Positions 25,701 through 35,575 of a DNA stretch of 64,000 bases are shown one piece after another. The number at the start of each line of letters is the position of its first letter. The first letter of the stretch is position 1. Origin of the DNA: an uncultured Rivibacter sp. (lineage in GTDB: Bacteria; Pseudomonadota; Gammaproteobacteria; Burkholderiales; Burkholderiaceae). The position numbers were made by a program, and so were the translations under genes. The stretch lies in the NCBI GenBank assembly GCA_946480925.1, contig CAMLLU010000003.1, positions 62,001-126,000 on the forward strand. The letters run 5' to 3'. Below the pieces are notes generated by a model, which was not told the origin of the DNA, did no database searches, and saw only the letters and a list, made by a program, of their open reading frames with translations.

Positions 25701-26606
25701 CTACCAGCGCTTGCGGCTCAGCTCTTCGAACAGCTCACCGTAGATGCGATAGCGCGACGCGCTGACCTCGCCCGCGTCTACCGCCTGGCGCACCGCACAA
25801 CCGGGTTCGTGCAGGTGCGTGCAGTTGTAGAAGCGGCACTGCCCGGCGAATGCGCGCAAGTCGCGCATCTGAGCGGCCAGCTGCGGGGCCTCCACCTGCT
25901 TGAGCCCGAATTCCTGAAAGCCCGGCGAGTCGAGCAGGGCGGACTCGTGTGCCTTGTCGAGCCAGTACCACTGTGTGCTGGTGGTGGTGTGGCGCCCTGA
26001 GTTGAGCGCCTGCGACACCTCGCCGACCTGCGCGCTGGCATCGGGCACCAGCGTGTTGATCAGCGTGCTCTTGCCGGTGCCCGACGGGCCGAGCACGAGG
26101 GTGCTGCGACCGTGCAAGGCCGGCATCAAGGTGGCGATGGCAGCATCGCGGTTGCCGCGCAGCGAACACTCCAGCACCTCATAACCCATGGTGCGATACG
26201 GCTGCAGCCGCTCCCGAGCGGCATTGGCACCGGGCAGGTCGATCTTGTTGAGTCCGATGCGTACATCGATGCCGGCCTGCTCGGCAGCGATCAACGCCCG
26301 CGCCAGTTGCGACTCGCTGAACACCGGCTCCACGGCCACCCACACGAGCAACTGGTCGATGTTGGCGGCAAACGACTTGGTGCGCCATTCGTCCTGGCGG
26401 AAGAACAAGTTGCGACGCGGCTCGATGTGCTCGATCACGCCTTCGTCGCCGGCAGCCTGCCAGCGCACGCGGTCGCCCACCACGGCGTCGCTCTTCTTGC
26501 CGCGCGGGTGGCAGATGAGCCGTTCGCCCTCGGGCGTTTCGACGATGTAGTGGCGGCCATGGTTGGCCACCACTAGGCCGGTGTCGAGGACGACCGCCTT
26601 CGTCAA
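25701..26606 (-). CDS. rsgA: Ribosome small-subunit-dependent GTPase A
   Basis: The 301-residue circularly permuted GTPase has an OB-fold N-terminus (GRHYIVETPEGERLICHPRGKK) and G4 GLNKIDL before G1 GPSGTGKSTLI, as expected for the permuted order. TTTSTQWY (G2-like) and DSPGFQEFG (G3) follow, with a zinc-binding tail C-x4-C-x-H-x5-C (CRFYNCTHLHEPGC). It assists late 30S maturation. The start is an unusual TTG, with GAGG a few nt upstream and only 7 bp after phhB; a GTG shortly downstream would cut the first strand of the OB fold. It ends a coupled M48 protease-phhB-rsgA run. Confidence 0.93.
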   Translation of the reverse strand: MTKAVVLDTGLVVANHGRHYIVETPEGERLICHPRGKKSDAVVGDRVRWQAAGDEGVIEHIEPRRNLFFRQDEWRTKSFAANIDQLLVWVAVEPVFSESQLARALIAAEQAGIDVRIGLNKIDLPGANAARERLQPYRTMGYEVLECSLRGNRDAAIATLMPALHGRSTLVLGPSGTGKSTLINTLVPDASAQVGEVSQALNSGRHTTTSTQWYWLDKAHESALLDSPGFQEFGLKQVEAPQLAAQMRDLRAFAGQCRFYNCTHLHEPGCAVRQAVDAGEVSASRYRIYGELFEELSRKRW

Positions 26607-26613
26607 GCGCGCC

Positions 26614-26943
26614 TCACGATTGCAGCAGCGCGTCGGCTTTCGCTGCGCAGATGAAGTCGTTGATGGAAATGCCGCCCACCGTATGCGTGTTGAAGCGCAC
26701 CACGCAGCGGCTGTAGCTCACCAGCAGATCAGGGTGGTGGTCCTCACTGTGCGCAACCCAGGCCAGTGCATTCACGAAGGCCATGGTCTCGTGGTAGTCG
26801 GCAAAGGTGTAGGTCTTCTCGATCGCACCGTCTTTCACCGCCCAGCCCGGCACCTGCTTCAGGTGGCCGTCGATCTCCTGGGCTGTCATCGGATTGCCGT
26901 GCAGTGGCACGATGCACTTCATCGCAGCAAGCTGGTGGCTCAT
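26614..26943 (-). CDS. phhB: Pterin-4a-carbinolamine dehydratase
   Basis: The 109-residue protein has the PCD/DCoH active-site block ALAWVAHSEDHHPDLLVSYS with the paired His and a later His in RFNTHTVGGISINDF. It dehydrates 4a-hydroxytetrahydropterin, recycling the cofactor of aromatic hydroxylases or, in bacteria without phhA nearby, acting in pterin or molybdopterin metabolism. No phenylalanine hydroxylase gene is in the window. The ATG overlaps the stop of the M48 protease gene by 4 nt. Confidence 0.9.
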   Translation of the reverse strand: MSHQLAAMKCIVPLHGNPMTAQEIDGHLKQVPGWAVKDGAIEKTYTFADYHETMAFVNALAWVAHSEDHHPDLLVSYSRCVVRFNTHTVGGISINDFICAAKADALLQS

Positions 26944-28211
26944 GCTCCCTCCATGGCTGCCAGGCGCTCAGAGGCTGGTGGGTGCGAATAGTAGAAGCAC
27001 ACGTAAAGCGGGTCGGGCGTCAGCGTCGAGGCATTGTCCTCATAGAGCTTCAGCAGCGCGGCGGCAAGGTCCTTGCCGCTGGCCTGGGCACAGGCGTAGG
27101 CATCGGCCTGGAACTCGTGTCGGCGCGACAACCCCGCAAACAGCGGCGAGACGAAGAAGCCGAACACCGGCCCGGCCAGCAGGAAGAGCAGCAGCGCGAG
27201 CGCATCGTTGGGAGCACCCTCGCCCAGGTTGGGCGACACCCCGAGGCCCGTGTAGAACCAGGCCTGCTGCGCCAGCCAGCCCAGCAGGGCGAAGCCGGCA
27301 AGACTCAACGCAAACATCGAGACGATGCGTTTGAGCACGTGCTTGTGCTTGAAGTGGCCCAGCTCGTGCGCCAGCACGGCCTCCACCTCGCCGGGGTTCA
27401 GCTTGGCCAGCAGCGTGTCGAAGAACACCACGCGCTTGGCAGCGCCGAAGCCGGTGAAGTAGGCGTTGGCATGGGCCGAACGGCGCGAGCCGTCCATCAC
27501 ATACAGGCCCTTGGCGGCAAAGCCGCAGCGCGCCATCAACGCTTCGACGCGCTGCTTGAGTGCGTCATCCTGCAAAGGTTGGAACTTGTTGAACAGCGGT
27601 GCGATGACGGTGGGGTAGAGCACCAGCATCAGCAGGTTGAAGCCCATCCAGGCGCCCCAGGCCCACAGCCACCACATGGGGCCGGCCGCGCCCATCAGCC
27701 ACAGGATCAGCGCGGCGATCGGCAGGCCCAGCACCGCGCCCAGCAACAGGCCCTTTGCCAGGTCTGCCAGCCACAGGCCCACCGTCATGCGGTTGAAGCC
27801 GTAGCGCTGTTCGATGCGGAAGGTGCTCCAGGCTTCGAAGGGCAGGTCGAGCGCACCGCTGATGAACACGAAGGCTGCCAGCAGCACCAACTGGTAGGCC
27901 ATGCCGCCCCAGCGCGGCAGCACGGCGTCGCGCAATGCGACGTTCAGCGCGTCCAGCCCGCCCAGCAGCGTCCAGCCCAGCAGCACGGCGGCGCCGAAGG
28001 CCATGGTCATCAGGCCGAAGCGCAGCTTGGCAATGCTGTAGTCGGCGGCGCGCTGGTGTGCGGCGAGCGAAACGGTGCTGGTGAACGGGGCCGGCACGTT
28101 GCCGCGGTGGCCGGCCACGTGCCGGATCTGGCGCGATGCCAGCCACAGCCTGACCAGCAGCGAAGCGGCCAGGAAGCCCGCGAAGACGAGGGTGAGAACG
28201 GAAGACTGCAT
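26940..28211 (-). CDS. M48 family membrane metalloprotease (Ste24/CAAX-protease type)
   Basis: The 423-residue protein has several transmembrane helices (N-terminal, about 65-180, and two flanking the catalytic region) and the zinc motif HELGH in [16 protein letters not shown] at about residues 280-295. The third ligand is probably the Glu in [12 protein letters not shown]. The [12 protein letters not shown] block is typical of Ste24-type peptidases. Bacterial members act in membrane-protein quality control. It is the first gene of a coupled run with phhB and rsgA and is divergent from orn, 67 bp away. Confidence 0.92.
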   Translation of the reverse strand: MQSSVLTLVFAGFLAASLLVRLWLASRQIRHVAGHRGNVPAPFTSTVSLAAHQRAADYSIAKLRFGLMTMAFGAAVLLGWTLLGGLDALNVALRDAVLPRWGGMAYQLVLLAAFVFISGALDLPFEAWSTFRIEQRYGFNRMTVGLWLADLAKGLLLGAVLGLPIAALILWLMGAAGPMWWLWAWGAWMGFNLLMLVLYPTVIAPLFNKFQPLQDDALKQRVEALMARCGFAAKGLYVMDGSRRSAHANAYFTGFGAAKRVVFFDTLLAKLNPGEVEAVLAHELGHFKHKHVLKRIVSMFALSLAGFALLGWLAQQAWFYTGLGVSPNLGEGAPNDALALLLFLLAGPVFGFFVSPLFAGLSRRHEFQADAYACAQASGKDLAAALLKLYEDNASTLTPDPLYVCFYYSHPPASERLAAMEGA

Positions 28212-28278
28212 GAGTGCCGAGTGTACGTTTGGCCCTGCGAGTTGGCCGACAATGGCCGCCTCTCAGGAAGGCCCCGCC

Positions 28279-28866
28279 ATGACCGACACCAACACCGCAG
28301 CCGACTCCACCGTGACCGCCTTGCAGCCGAGCGACCAGAACCTGATCTGGATCGACCTCGAGATGACCGGCCTCAAGCCCGAAAGCGACCGCATCATCGA
28401 GATCGCGGTCGTCGTGACCGACCCGGCACTGGCCGTCCGCGTGGAGGGCCCGGTGTATGCCATCCACCAGAGCGATGCGACGCTCGACGCGATGGACGCC
28501 TGGAACAAGGGTACGCACGGCCGCTCCGGCCTGATCGACCGCGTAAAGGCCTCGTCGGTGACGGAAGCCCAGGCGCAGGCCGATCTCATCGCCTTTCTGA
28601 AACATTTCGTGCCGGCCGGTAAGTCGCCGATGTGCGGCAACTCCATCTGCCAGGACCGCCGCTTCCTTGCCAACTACATGCCGGAACTCGAAGCGTTCTT
28701 CCACTACCGCAACCTCGACGTCAGCACGCTCAAGGAGCTGGCGCGGCGCTGGAAGCCGGCCGCGCTGGAGGGCTTCAAGAAGGCGCAGAAGCACACCGCG
28801 CTGGCGGACATCCACGAATCCATCGACGAGCTGCTGCACTACCGCCAGCACCTGCTGGCGGTTTGA
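28279..28866 (+). CDS. orn: Oligoribonuclease
   Basis: The 195-residue DEDDh 3'-5' exonuclease has Exo[11 protein letters not shown] with D-x-E, ExoII in [21 protein letters not shown], and Exo[18 protein letters not shown] with the catalytic His and Asp. It degrades 2-5 nt RNAs and pGpG, the end step of mRNA decay and cyclic-di-GMP breakdown. It carries a short Thr/Ala-rich N-terminal extension before the conserved start. The ATG follows AGGAAGGCC. It ends 3 bp from the convergent DUF2087 gene. Confidence 0.95.
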   Translation: MTDTNTAADSTVTALQPSDQNLIWIDLEMTGLKPESDRIIEIAVVVTDPALAVRVEGPVYAIHQSDATLDAMDAWNKGTHGRSGLIDRVKASSVTEAQAQADLIAFLKHFVPAGKSPMCGNSICQDRRFLANYMPELEAFFHYRNLDVSTLKELARRWKPAALEGFKKAQKHTALADIHESIDELLHYRQHLLAV

Positions 28867-28869
28867 GGA

Positions 28870-29430
28870 TCAACCGCTGCGGGCCCGCAGCGCCCGCAGC
28901 AGCGCGGCCACCTCGGCATCGGGCCTGGCCGCCACCTTGCGGTATTCCGAGCCGTCCGGCTTGCGCATGAGCAGCCGCATGTTGATCAGCTCGCGACGCA
29001 GGATGCAGTGGTCACCGAAGGTGTGATGCGCATTGAGGACCTCGTTGACCTCTCGCTCCGTGTAGCGGCGCTTGCCGTCGAAACACATCCACAAGCCCCA
29101 CAGCAACAGCCGCTGCGTCGAATACTTGATCGGCCAGCGTTGCAGGCGGCCGCGGTCGTCGAACAGCCGCAATGCCCGTGCCGCAGCATCGCTCAGCTGG
29201 GGCGGGCTCGACGACGTGGCCGGGCGTGCCGGCGCTGGCGCAGCGGCCTGCAGGCTCTGCAGGTTGCGGTGGCCCGCGGCCCGGGCCAGCATGTTGAGCA
29301 GCTCCACATGGCCGGGCGGTCGCGCGTCATACTCGAAGCGGTCGAGCAGCTGGCGGCGCAGCGCCTTGGCAAAGCTGGAAAGGTCGGCTGCGTGCAAAGG
29401 CACGAGCTCGCGTGAAGTCGTTGTCATCAT
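28870..29430 (-). CDS. DUF2087 domain protein
   Basis: The 186-residue protein has a helical N-terminal half (FAKALRRQLLDRFEYD, HVELLNMLARAAGHRNLQSLQ) and a C-terminal DUF2087 domain starting at RLQRWPIKYSTQRLLLWGLW. Its YTEREVNEVLNAHHTFGDHCILRRELI motif looks like a winged helix-turn-helix and suggests nucleic-acid binding; function is unknown. Two adjacent ATGs follow a GGAG, at 29430 and 29427. The frame stays open upstream to about 29649, but that part is Arg/Pro/Ala-rich and was rejected. Confidence 0.8.
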   Translation of the reverse strand: MMTTTSRELVPLHAADLSSFAKALRRQLLDRFEYDARPPGHVELLNMLARAAGHRNLQSLQAAAPAPARPATSSSPPQLSDAAARALRLFDDRGRLQRWPIKYSTQRLLLWGLWMCFDGKRRYTEREVNEVLNAHHTFGDHCILRRELINMRLLMRKPDGSEYRKVAARPDAEVAALLRALRARSG

Positions 29431-29732
29431 CGGTTCTCCGTCCGATGCGCCGGACCGGGCCGCGGGGCCTGGGGCTGGGGTTGCCGACTTGCAGCGCGGC
29501 GCACAGGGCGAGACCGCATCAGAACAAGCTGTATTGGCAGGTTTAGCTCGCGACGGTGTCGCGCGGCAACGCCTGGGTGAACTGCCGACCGAGGCCGCAC
29601 TGTAGCAGTCAGGGGTGGTCCGTCGCACACTGACGCGGTCGAAGACCATGCGGGGGTTGGCGTCACCCCATGGCCGCTCCGAAGAGAGCGTTGATCTCCC
29701 GGAGCCACACCGCGTAGCGAGAGGGGGTACTG
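29431..29732. other. 302-bp divergent intergenic region (DUF2087 gene / GNAT gene)
   Basis: I see no coding sequence or RNA gene here. It must hold two divergent promoters. A TACAGT (minus strand, about 29600) is a weak -10 candidate for the DUF2087 gene. A short hairpin GGGGT-TGGCGTC-ACCCC lies at about 29653-29669. A purine-rich GAGAGGGGG stretch just before 29733 serves as the ribosome-binding site of the GNAT gene. Confidence 0.5.
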
Positions 29733-30299
29733 ATGAGCGACAGGATCGAGCTGCGTCCCGCGAACCCTCAGTTGGCCGACGACATCGCCGCAGTGATGTC
29801 GGACTGCGGCGATGCGAGCCGCTGCTGGTGCGCCTTCTGGTCCCGCCCGCGGCAGGAATTCGAGGCCGGTTACAGCGGCGGCAACAAGCGCTGGTTCATG
29901 AAGCGGCTGCAGACCGAGCCGCATCCGATCGGCTTGCTGGCCTACGTGAACGGTGAGCCGGCGGCCTGGTGCGCGGTGGCGCCGCGCGCAGACCATTCCC
30001 GCCTGGCCAGCTCGCGGGCCATGGCGGCGGTGGACGAACTGCCGGTGTGGTCCATCACCTGCTTCGTGGTGGCCAAGCGCTTCCGGCGCCAGGGGTTGAT
30101 GCGCTGGCTCATTGACGGCGCGGTGGCACTGGCACGCGAACATGGGGCTCCGGCCGTGGAGGGCTACCCGCTGGCCACGAACCGCAAGCTGAATTCCGGC
30201 GAGCTCTACGTCGGCTCGATGGCCAGCTACCTGGACGCGGGCTTCGAGGAAGTGGCGCGCCACACGCCTTCGCGTGTAGTCATGCGCAGGCGGCTTTGA
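29733..30299 (+). CDS. GNAT family N-acetyltransferase
   Basis: The 188-residue protein has an acetyl-CoA-binding segment [29 protein letters not shown] with the R-R-Q-G-L variant of the Q/R-x-x-G-x-G/A motif, preceded by a substrate-side region rich in Trp and Cys ([11 protein letters not shown]). The CWC segment recurs in a GNAT subgroup of unknown substrate. The ATG has a strong Shine-Dalgarno sequence. Its last 20 bp overlap the 3' end of gluQ on the other strand. Confidence 0.82.
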   Translation: MSDRIELRPANPQLADDIAAVMSDCGDASRCWCAFWSRPRQEFEAGYSGGNKRWFMKRLQTEPHPIGLLAYVNGEPAAWCAVAPRADHSRLASSRAMAAVDELPVWSITCFVVAKRFRRQGLMRWLIDGAVALAREHGAPAVEGYPLATNRKLNSGELYVGSMASYLDAGFEEVARHTPSRVVMRRRL

Positions 30300-31206
30300 C
30301 GCCACGCAGTTCGCGCCACGCCGCCACTGCCGCGGCGAGCCATTCATCGCGGCTGGCTGCAGCGAGCGTCGGCAGGCCGAGCGCCGTGCCCGCCGCCTGC
30401 AGCGCGGCCAGCGGATCATCAAGCGCCAGCGCCTGCGCGCCGTTCTGCTTCGACAGCTTTTCGCCATTGGGGCCCAGCACCAGTGGCGTGTGCAGGTAGC
30501 GCGGCAAGGCCAGGCCGAGGCAACGCTGCAGGTGAATCTGGCGCGGCGTGTTGTCCGCCAGGTCCTCGCCGCGCACCACGTCGGTCACGCCCTGTTCGGC
30601 GTCGTCCACCACCACCGCGATCTGATAGGCCCACAGGCCATCGGCGCGGTGCAATACGAAGTCGCCGACCTCGTTGGTCACGTCCTGCCGCTGCCGGCCG
30701 AGACGGCGGTCTTGCCAGTCGATCAGGAGCGGCGCATCGTCCATGCGGTCCATCGGGTGCGGCGAGCACACCAGCCGCACGGAGCGCGGCGGCTTGCCCT
30801 GCAGGCCGCCATGGCTGGGCCTGCAGGTGCCCGGATACACGAGTTCGCCGTGGCGACTGCGCTGCCGGCCCGAGGCGACAAGCGCCGCCTCCACGTCTCG
30901 CCGCGTGCAGCCGCAGTGGTAGGCCCAGCCGGCGGCCAGCAAGCGGTCGAGCGCGTGCTGGTACAGCGCGGCGCGGCGGCTTTGCCATACCGGTGTTTCG
31001 TCAGGCACCAGCCCCGCCGCGGCGAGCTGTCGAAGGATCTCCTCGTCGGCTCCCGGCACGCAGCGTGGGCCATCCACGTCTTCGATGCGTACCAGCCAGC
31101 GCCCGCCATGGGCGCGTGCATCGAGCCAGCTCGCCAGCGCGGCCACCAGCGAGCCGGCGTGCAGGGCGCCGGTGGGCGAGGGCGCAAAACGACCGACGTA
31201 CTTCAT
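30280..31206 (-). CDS. gluQ: Glutamyl-Q tRNA(Asp) synthetase
   Basis: The 308-residue truncated GluRS paralogue has the class I signature [16 protein letters not shown] and KLSKQNGA, with a zinc site built from CGC in YHCGCTRRD, then Tyr and Cys in VYPGTCR. It lacks the C-terminal anticodon-binding domain. It glutamylates queuosine at position 34 of tRNA(Asp). It starts 4 bp after the lysR stop on the same strand, so it may be co-transcribed with that regulator. The 3' ends of this gene and the GNAT gene overlap by 20 bp. Confidence 0.93.
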   Translation of the reverse strand: MKYVGRFAPSPTGALHAGSLVAALASWLDARAHGGRWLVRIEDVDGPRCVPGADEEILRQLAAAGLVPDETPVWQSRRAALYQHALDRLLAAGWAYHCGCTRRDVEAALVASGRQRSRHGELVYPGTCRPSHGGLQGKPPRSVRLVCSPHPMDRMDDAPLLIDWQDRRLGRQRQDVTNEVGDFVLHRADGLWAYQIAVVVDDAEQGVTDVVRGEDLADNTPRQIHLQRCLGLALPRYLHTPLVLGPNGEKLSKQNGAQALALDDPLAALQAAGTALGLPTLAAASRDEWLAAAVAAWRELRGVKAACA

Positions 31207-31210
31207 CGGC

Positions 31211-32179
31211 TCAAAGGATCAATCCCTCGTGCTGCTCCAGCAGCGCACGCCGCGTGGCCGGGCTTTCCAGCTGCTTGAGCCACCACGCCAGGGCCAGGCC
31301 GGGCCGCTGGCCGGTGTTGCGCCAGGCGTAGTTCAAGCGGAAAGGCGGGCGCTCGACCTCGGTGGCCTTCTGCACCAGCCGGCCGGCTTCGACATGCCGG
31401 CGCACCAATGGCTCGGGCAGCGAGCCGCAACCCAGCGCGCGCAGCAACGCTTCGAGCTTGGCCGCCATCGACGGGACGGTGAGCACGTCCTGCCCCGGCA
31501 GCACGCCCACGGTGATGGGCGCGAGATCGCGCGCCGTGTCGGCCACCGCCACGATGCGGTGCGCGGCAATGATGGTGGGCGACAGCGGCTCGGGCATGGC
31601 CGCCAGCGGATGGTGCGGTGCCACCACGAACACGAACTGCATGTGCCCCAGCGTCTCGGAATGCACCGAGGGCGCGGGCGTGTGGTCACCGGTGCCGATG
31701 GCGACGTCGGCCTCGCCCGACAGCAGCGCTTCCCAGGTGCCCGAGAGCACTTCGTTGCGGAACTTCAGCCGTGTGGGCGGGCCGGCGTGGTCGCTCCCTT
31801 CGGGTTTGATCTCGTAGAAGGCGGCCGTCAGGTCGAACAGCGCGCGCGGCGCGATCACGTTGTCCACCGCCAGCGTGAGCTGGGTTTCCCAGCCTGTGGC
31901 CACGCGCTTCACACGGTTGGCCACCGCGTCGATCTCCTGCAGCAGCCGGCGCCCTTCGTTGAGCAGCTCGCGGCCCGCGTCGGTGAGCTGGGCCTGGCGC
32001 GAGCGGCGGTCGAACAGCAGCACGTCGAGCGCGTCTTCCAGCTGACGCACGCTGTAGGTCAACGCCGAAGGCACCTTGCCGAGCTCGCGGGCCGCGGCCG
32101 CAAAGCTGCCGGTGCGCGCGATCATGTCCACCATGGTCAGCGCTTCGGGGGTGAGGGCGTTGCGGCGGTCGGTGGTCAT
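31211..32179 (-). CDS. LysR-family transcriptional regulator
   Basis: The 322-residue protein has an N-terminal winged helix-turn-helix ([33 protein letters not shown]) and a periplasmic-binding-protein-like effector domain from about residue 95. It is divergent from a pirin gene and an FMN-reductase gene, the usual LysR arrangement, and a TTGA-N9-TCAA element at 32199-32215 lies in the 105-bp gap. Regulation of the divergent pair, possibly in response to a quinone, flavonoid or oxidant, is inferred from this layout. The ATG at 32179 gives the family-length N-terminus. Confidence 0.92.
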   Translation of the reverse strand: MTTDRRNALTPEALTMVDMIARTGSFAAAARELGKVPSALTYSVRQLEDALDVLLFDRRSRQAQLTDAGRELLNEGRRLLQEIDAVANRVKRVATGWETQLTLAVDNVIAPRALFDLTAAFYEIKPEGSDHAGPPTRLKFRNEVLSGTWEALLSGEADVAIGTGDHTPAPSVHSETLGHMQFVFVVAPHHPLAAMPEPLSPTIIAAHRIVAVADTARDLAPITVGVLPGQDVLTVPSMAAKLEALLRALGCGSLPEPLVRRHVEAGRLVQKATEVERPPFRLNYAWRNTGQRPGLALAWWLKQLESPATRRALLEQHEGLIL

Positions 32180-32198
32180 GATGATTCGTTGAGCCGTT

Positions 32199-32215
32199 TT
32201 GAACGATGCTATCAA
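32199..32215. promoter_or_regulatory. LysR-type operator candidate between lysR and pirin genes
   Basis: The element TTGA-N9-TCAA, which contains a T-N11-A core, lies 20 bp from the lysR start and 70 bp from the pirin start. Position and symmetry fit an autoregulatory LysR site. Confidence 0.4.
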
Positions 32216-32284
32216 GCCACCTCGTTCCTCGAAGCCATGTCGGCTCCTACATTGATTTCCGTGCAACGAATGAAGGAGCTCCGA

Positions 32285-32986
32285 ATGATCACCCTGCGCA
32301 AGTCCTGCGAACGCGGCTACGCCGACCATGGCTGGCTCAAGAGCTTTCACAGCTTCTCGTTTGCCGACTACTACGACCCGGCCCACATGGGCTTCGGCAA
32401 CTTGCGCGTCATCAACGAAGACCGCATCGCGCCCGGCACCGGCTTCGGCACGCACGGCCATCGCGACATGGAGATCATCAGCTACGTGCTCGAGGGGGGC
32501 CTCGGCCACAAGGACAGCATGGGCAACGGTGCGACCATCCAGCCTGGCGACGTGCAGCGCATGAGCGCCGGCACCGGTGTGCGCCACAGTGAGTTCAACC
32601 ATGTTCCGAGCGACACCACGCATTTCCTGCAGATCTGGATCCTGCCTGACGAAACCGGCATCGCGCCCGGCTACGAGCAGAAGCACTTTCCTGAGAGCAC
32701 CAAGCGTGGCCGCCTGGCCCTGGTGGCCTCGCGCGAAGGCGAGAGCGGCTCGGTGAAGCTCCATGCCGACGCGAAGCTGTACGTGGGGCTGTTCGACGGC
32801 GACGAGCACGCGAGCCTGCCGCTCGATGAGCAACGCCTGGGCTACGTGCACGTGGCGCGCGGATCGGTGGTCGTCAACGGCCAGCCGCTTCGGGCGGGCG
32901 ATGCCCTGCAGCTGGCCGGCGAGCCCAGGGTCGAACTTTCGGGCGGCCAGGGCGCTGAAGTCCTGGTGTTCGACCTGGCACGCTGA
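32285..32986 (+). CDS. Pirin family protein (quercetinase-like bicupin)
   Basis: The 233-residue protein has the pirin N-domain metal ligands in GTHGHRDMEIISYVLEGG (two His and a Glu) and the HSEFNH segment; the C-terminal cupin is shorter and lacks metal residues. YhhW-like relatives cleave quercetin in vitro; the physiological substrate is uncertain. The start MITLRKSCERGYADHGWLKSFHSFSF is typical. AAGGAG precedes the ATG. It is divergent from the LysR gene and 32 bp upstream of the FMN-reductase gene, so likely in one operon. Confidence 0.9.
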   Translation: MITLRKSCERGYADHGWLKSFHSFSFADYYDPAHMGFGNLRVINEDRIAPGTGFGTHGHRDMEIISYVLEGGLGHKDSMGNGATIQPGDVQRMSAGTGVRHSEFNHVPSDTTHFLQIWILPDETGIAPGYEQKHFPESTKRGRLALVASREGESGSVKLHADAKLYVGLFDGDEHASLPLDEQRLGYVHVARGSVVVNGQPLRAGDALQLAGEPRVELSGGQGAEVLVFDLAR

Positions 32987-33018
32987 CGCCACCCATCAAC
33001 GAAACCACGGAGGTGACC

Positions 33019-33621
33019 GTGAGCAACCAAACCATCAAGCTGCTGGCCATGGCCGGCAGCGCCCGCAACGGCGCGCTGAGCGGCCGGCTGTTGAATGCCG
33101 CAATGGCCGTTGCACGCGAAGCCGGGGCCGAAGTGACGCAGGTCGACCTGCGCGGCCTGGCAATGCCTTTGTATGACGGCGACCTCGAAGCAAGCCAGGG
33201 TGCACCCGAAGGCGCGAAGCGCCTGCGCGACCTGTTCGCCGGCCATGACGCGCTGCTGTACGTCACGCCCGAATACAACGGCTTTCCGACGCCGCTGTTC
33301 ATCAACGCCTTCGACTGGCTCTCGCGCGTGGGCGCCGAGGGCGAGCTGCCTTCCGGACTGGCCACCACGGCGCTCAAGCCGGTGGGCCTGCTTGCCAGCT
33401 CGCCGGGCCCGCTGGGCGGGTTGCGCAGCCTCAACTTCACGCGCCAGTACCTGTCGATGAACTTCGGCATGCTGGTGGTGCCGCAGCAGTTCGCGCTCGG
33501 CCAGGCGCACAACGCCTTCGAAGACGGTGGCGCGCTGAAGGATGCGAAGCACCTGCAGGCCGTTTCGGGCGTGGTTCAGCAGCTGCTCAAGGTGGCCAGC
33601 AGCCAAAAGAACGCCGGCTGA
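33019..33621 (+). CDS. NADPH-dependent FMN reductase family protein (flavodoxin-fold)
   Basis: The 200-residue protein has a flavodoxin-like fold with the FMN phosphate loop AGSARNGALSGRLL, the flavin-stacking segment TPEYNGFPTPLFINAFDWLSR and SSPGPLGGLRSL. Such enzymes reduce FMN, quinones or chromate. Two GTG codons are possible; I prefer 33019 because GGAGG lies 5 nt upstream of it, whereas 33013 overlaps that site. It follows the pirin gene closely and probably belongs to the same LysR-controlled unit. Confidence 0.88.
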   Translation: MSNQTIKLLAMAGSARNGALSGRLLNAAMAVAREAGAEVTQVDLRGLAMPLYDGDLEASQGAPEGAKRLRDLFAGHDALLYVTPEYNGFPTPLFINAFDWLSRVGAEGELPSGLATTALKPVGLLASSPGPLGGLRSLNFTRQYLSMNFGMLVVPQQFALGQAHNAFEDGGALKDAKHLQAVSGVVQQLLKVASSQKNAG

Positions 33622-33662
33622 ACGCGAAAGTGGTCACGTTCATGGCGCTACAGTGGCGCGCC

Positions 33663-34373
33663 ATGAATACCGTGCTGCTGCTGATCCGCCTGCTGCCCTG
33701 GTACGAGTGGCTGACCCTCGTGTGGTTCTTTGCCGCCTGGGCGGGCTATGCGAACTTCGCCAAGCGCCGCTCGGCGGTGCGTCCGTCCATCCTTGCGGCC
33801 ACCAACCGCATCCGCAGGCAATGGATGCTGCAGACCACCAAGCGCGACGTGCGTGTGGTCGATGGCGTGGTGGTGCAGAACCTGTCCACCAGCCCAAGCT
33901 TCTTCGCTTCCACCACCATCCTGATCATCGGTGGCCTGCTGGCGCTGATGGGCGCGGGTGAAAAGGCCAGCGAACTGGTGCGCGATCTGCCGTTTGCCGC
34001 CCGCACCACGGCGCTGGTGTTCGACCTCAAGCTGGTGCTGCTGACGGCGGTCTTCGTCTACGCCTTCTTCCGCTTCACCTGGAGCATGCGGCAATACACC
34101 TTCGGTGCGCTGCTGATCGCTTCAGCCCCTGAATACGATGAGTTCGACGCGGGGGCCGCCTCCCGCGAAGCCTTTGCCGACAAGGCCGGCCGCGTGATGG
34201 GTATGGCCGCCGAAACCTTCAACGACGGCCTGCGGGCCTACTACATGAGCTTCGCGGCGGTGGGCTGGTTCTTTTCGCCGCTGGCGTTTGCGCTGGCGAC
34301 CGCGGGTGTGGTCTACGTGCTCTACCAGCGCGAGTTTCACTCCGACGTGCTGGAGGTACTCGCGTCCGAGTGA
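33663..34373 (+). CDS. DUF599 family membrane protein
   Basis: The 236-residue inner-membrane protein has four predicted helices: N-terminal ([14 protein letters not shown]), two central ([18 protein letters not shown] and [19 protein letters not shown]) and C-terminal ([22 protein letters not shown]). The family is widespread and of unknown function. A soluble stretch near residues 150-185 carries an acidic EYDEFDAG segment. The ATG at 33663 is preferred over an upstream GTG that adds a short non-family stretch. The last 37 bp overlap the 3' end of trhO on the other strand. Confidence 0.82.
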   Translation: MNTVLLLIRLLPWYEWLTLVWFFAAWAGYANFAKRRSAVRPSILAATNRIRRQWMLQTTKRDVRVVDGVVVQNLSTSPSFFASTTILIIGGLLALMGAGEKASELVRDLPFAARTTALVFDLKLVLLTAVFVYAFFRFTWSMRQYTFGALLIASAPEYDEFDAGAASREAFADKAGRVMGMAAETFNDGLRAYYMSFAAVGWFFSPLAFALATAGVVYVLYQREFHSDVLEVLASE

Positions 34374-35098
34374 GGGGCCAGTGCAGGGTCGAGGCCGACA
34401 CGTTCGTCGAACACGAAACACTCGCCGTGCCAATGCTTGCCGCCCACCAGCTCGAAGTACTTGAGGATGCCGCCATCGAGCTGCAGCGTGTGGTCGAGCC
34501 CGGCCTCGCGCATGAAGATGGCGGCCTTTTCGCAACGGATGCCGCCGGTGCAATAGCTCACGATGGTCTTGCCGGCCAGCTCCTGCTTGTGGGCCAGCAA
34601 GGCAGCCGGGAAGTCGCTGAATTTCCCCAGACGCCAATCGACCGCATGCTCGAACGCGCCGGCGTCGACCTCGAAGTCGTTGCGCGTGTCGAGCATCACC
34701 ACCTCGCGGCCATCGTCGTCGTGGCCGGCATCGAGCCAGCGCGCCAGCGTGGCGGCGTCCACTGAAGGGGCCCGGCCGCTTTCAGGTCGGATGGTGGGGT
34801 GGTTCATGCGGATGATCTCCCGCTTGAGTTTCACCAGCATGCGCTTGAAGGGCTGATGTGCGGACCAGCTTTCCTTGACTTCGAGGTCGGCAAAGCGGGT
34901 GTCAGCGCGCAGCGAGTCGAGGAAGCTGTGCACTGCCGCCTCATTGCCGGCGAGGAAGAGGTTGATGCCTTCCTCCGCGAGCAGGATGGTGCCCTTGAGC
35001 TGCAGGGCGTTGGCGGTGTCGAGCAGGTGGGTGCGCAGGGTGTCACGGTCTGTGAGCGTGACGAACTTGTAGGCAGCGATGTTGAGGATGTCGGGCAC
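34337..35098 (-). CDS. trhO: tRNA uridine(34) hydroxylase (rhodanese-domain)
   Basis: The 253-residue protein of the UPF0176/YceA family has an N-terminal acylphosphatase-like region ([36 protein letters not shown]) and a rhodanese domain with MLDTRNDFE and the active-site loop [12 protein letters not shown]. The family makes 5-hydroxyuridine at position 34 of tRNAs independently of prephenate. The GTG start at 35098 gives the family N-terminus [10 protein letters not shown]; the nearest ATG is out of frame. It is divergent from the VOC gene 63 bp away. Confidence 0.9.
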   Translation of the reverse strand: MPDILNIAAYKFVTLTDRDTLRTHLLDTANALQLKGTILLAEEGINLFLAGNEAAVHSFLDSLRADTRFADLEVKESWSAHQPFKRMLVKLKREIIRMNHPTIRPESGRAPSVDAATLARWLDAGHDDDGREVVMLDTRNDFEVDAGAFEHAVDWRLGKFSDFPAALLAHKQELAGKTIVSYCTGGIRCEKAAIFMREAGLDHTLQLDGGILKYFELVGGKHWHGECFVFDERVGLDPALAPHSDASTSSTSE

Positions 35099-35161
35099 AC
35101 GCGCATTGTAGAAAGCGCCCCGGCGCCTAAGCTTGAGCAATGCCTGCTGCCGGAGACCGCC

Positions 35162-35545
35162 ATGCTTGCCACCGCACCGATCACCACGATGCTGCCGGTC
35201 ATCGACATGGCCCGCGCGCGCGACTTCTACGAAAACAAGCTGGGCTTTGTGGCCGGCGGCGAGAAGCCTGACGGCAAGTTCACCTACACCTGCGCGGGCG
35301 GCACCACACTGGCGCTGTTCCCCAAGCCCGGAGGCACCAAGGCCGAGCACACGGCGGTGAGCTTCCAGGTGAAGGACATCGACGCGGCCATTGCCTCGCT
35401 GGAAGCCACGGGCGTGGTGTTCGAGGACTACGACTTCCCCGACTTCAAGACGGTGAACCACGTCTGCGTGCTGGGCGCCGAGAAGGCCGCCTGGTTCAAG
35501 GACACGGAAGGCAACTACCTTTGCATCCACGAGGACATCGCTTGA
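35162..35545 (+). CDS. VOC superfamily protein (glyoxalase/bleomycin-resistance fold)
   Basis: The 127-residue single-unit VOC protein has two beta-alpha-beta-beta-beta modules: [21 protein letters not shown] near the N-terminus and a C-terminal [15 protein letters not shown] with the closing Glu. Possible metal residues are limited, so catalysis is uncertain. The ATG follows GGAGACCGCC, a good Shine-Dalgarno context. The substrate is unknown. It precedes dnaE by 124 bp, separated by a two-stem repeat element. Confidence 0.85.
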   Translation: MLATAPITTMLPVIDMARARDFYENKLGFVAGGEKPDGKFTYTCAGGTTLALFPKPGGTKAEHTAVSFQVKDIDAAIASLEATGVVFEDYDFPDFKTVNHVCVLGAEKAAWFKDTEGNYLCIHEDIA

Positions 35546-35575
35546 TGTGATGACCGGTGCGCGCCCGGGCCGCAG

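Noticed and set aside
29431..29649. N-terminal extension of the DUF2087 protein
   Set aside because: Arg/Pro/Ala/Ser-rich sequence with no conservation signal; GGAG and two ATGs at 29427-29430 give a better start.
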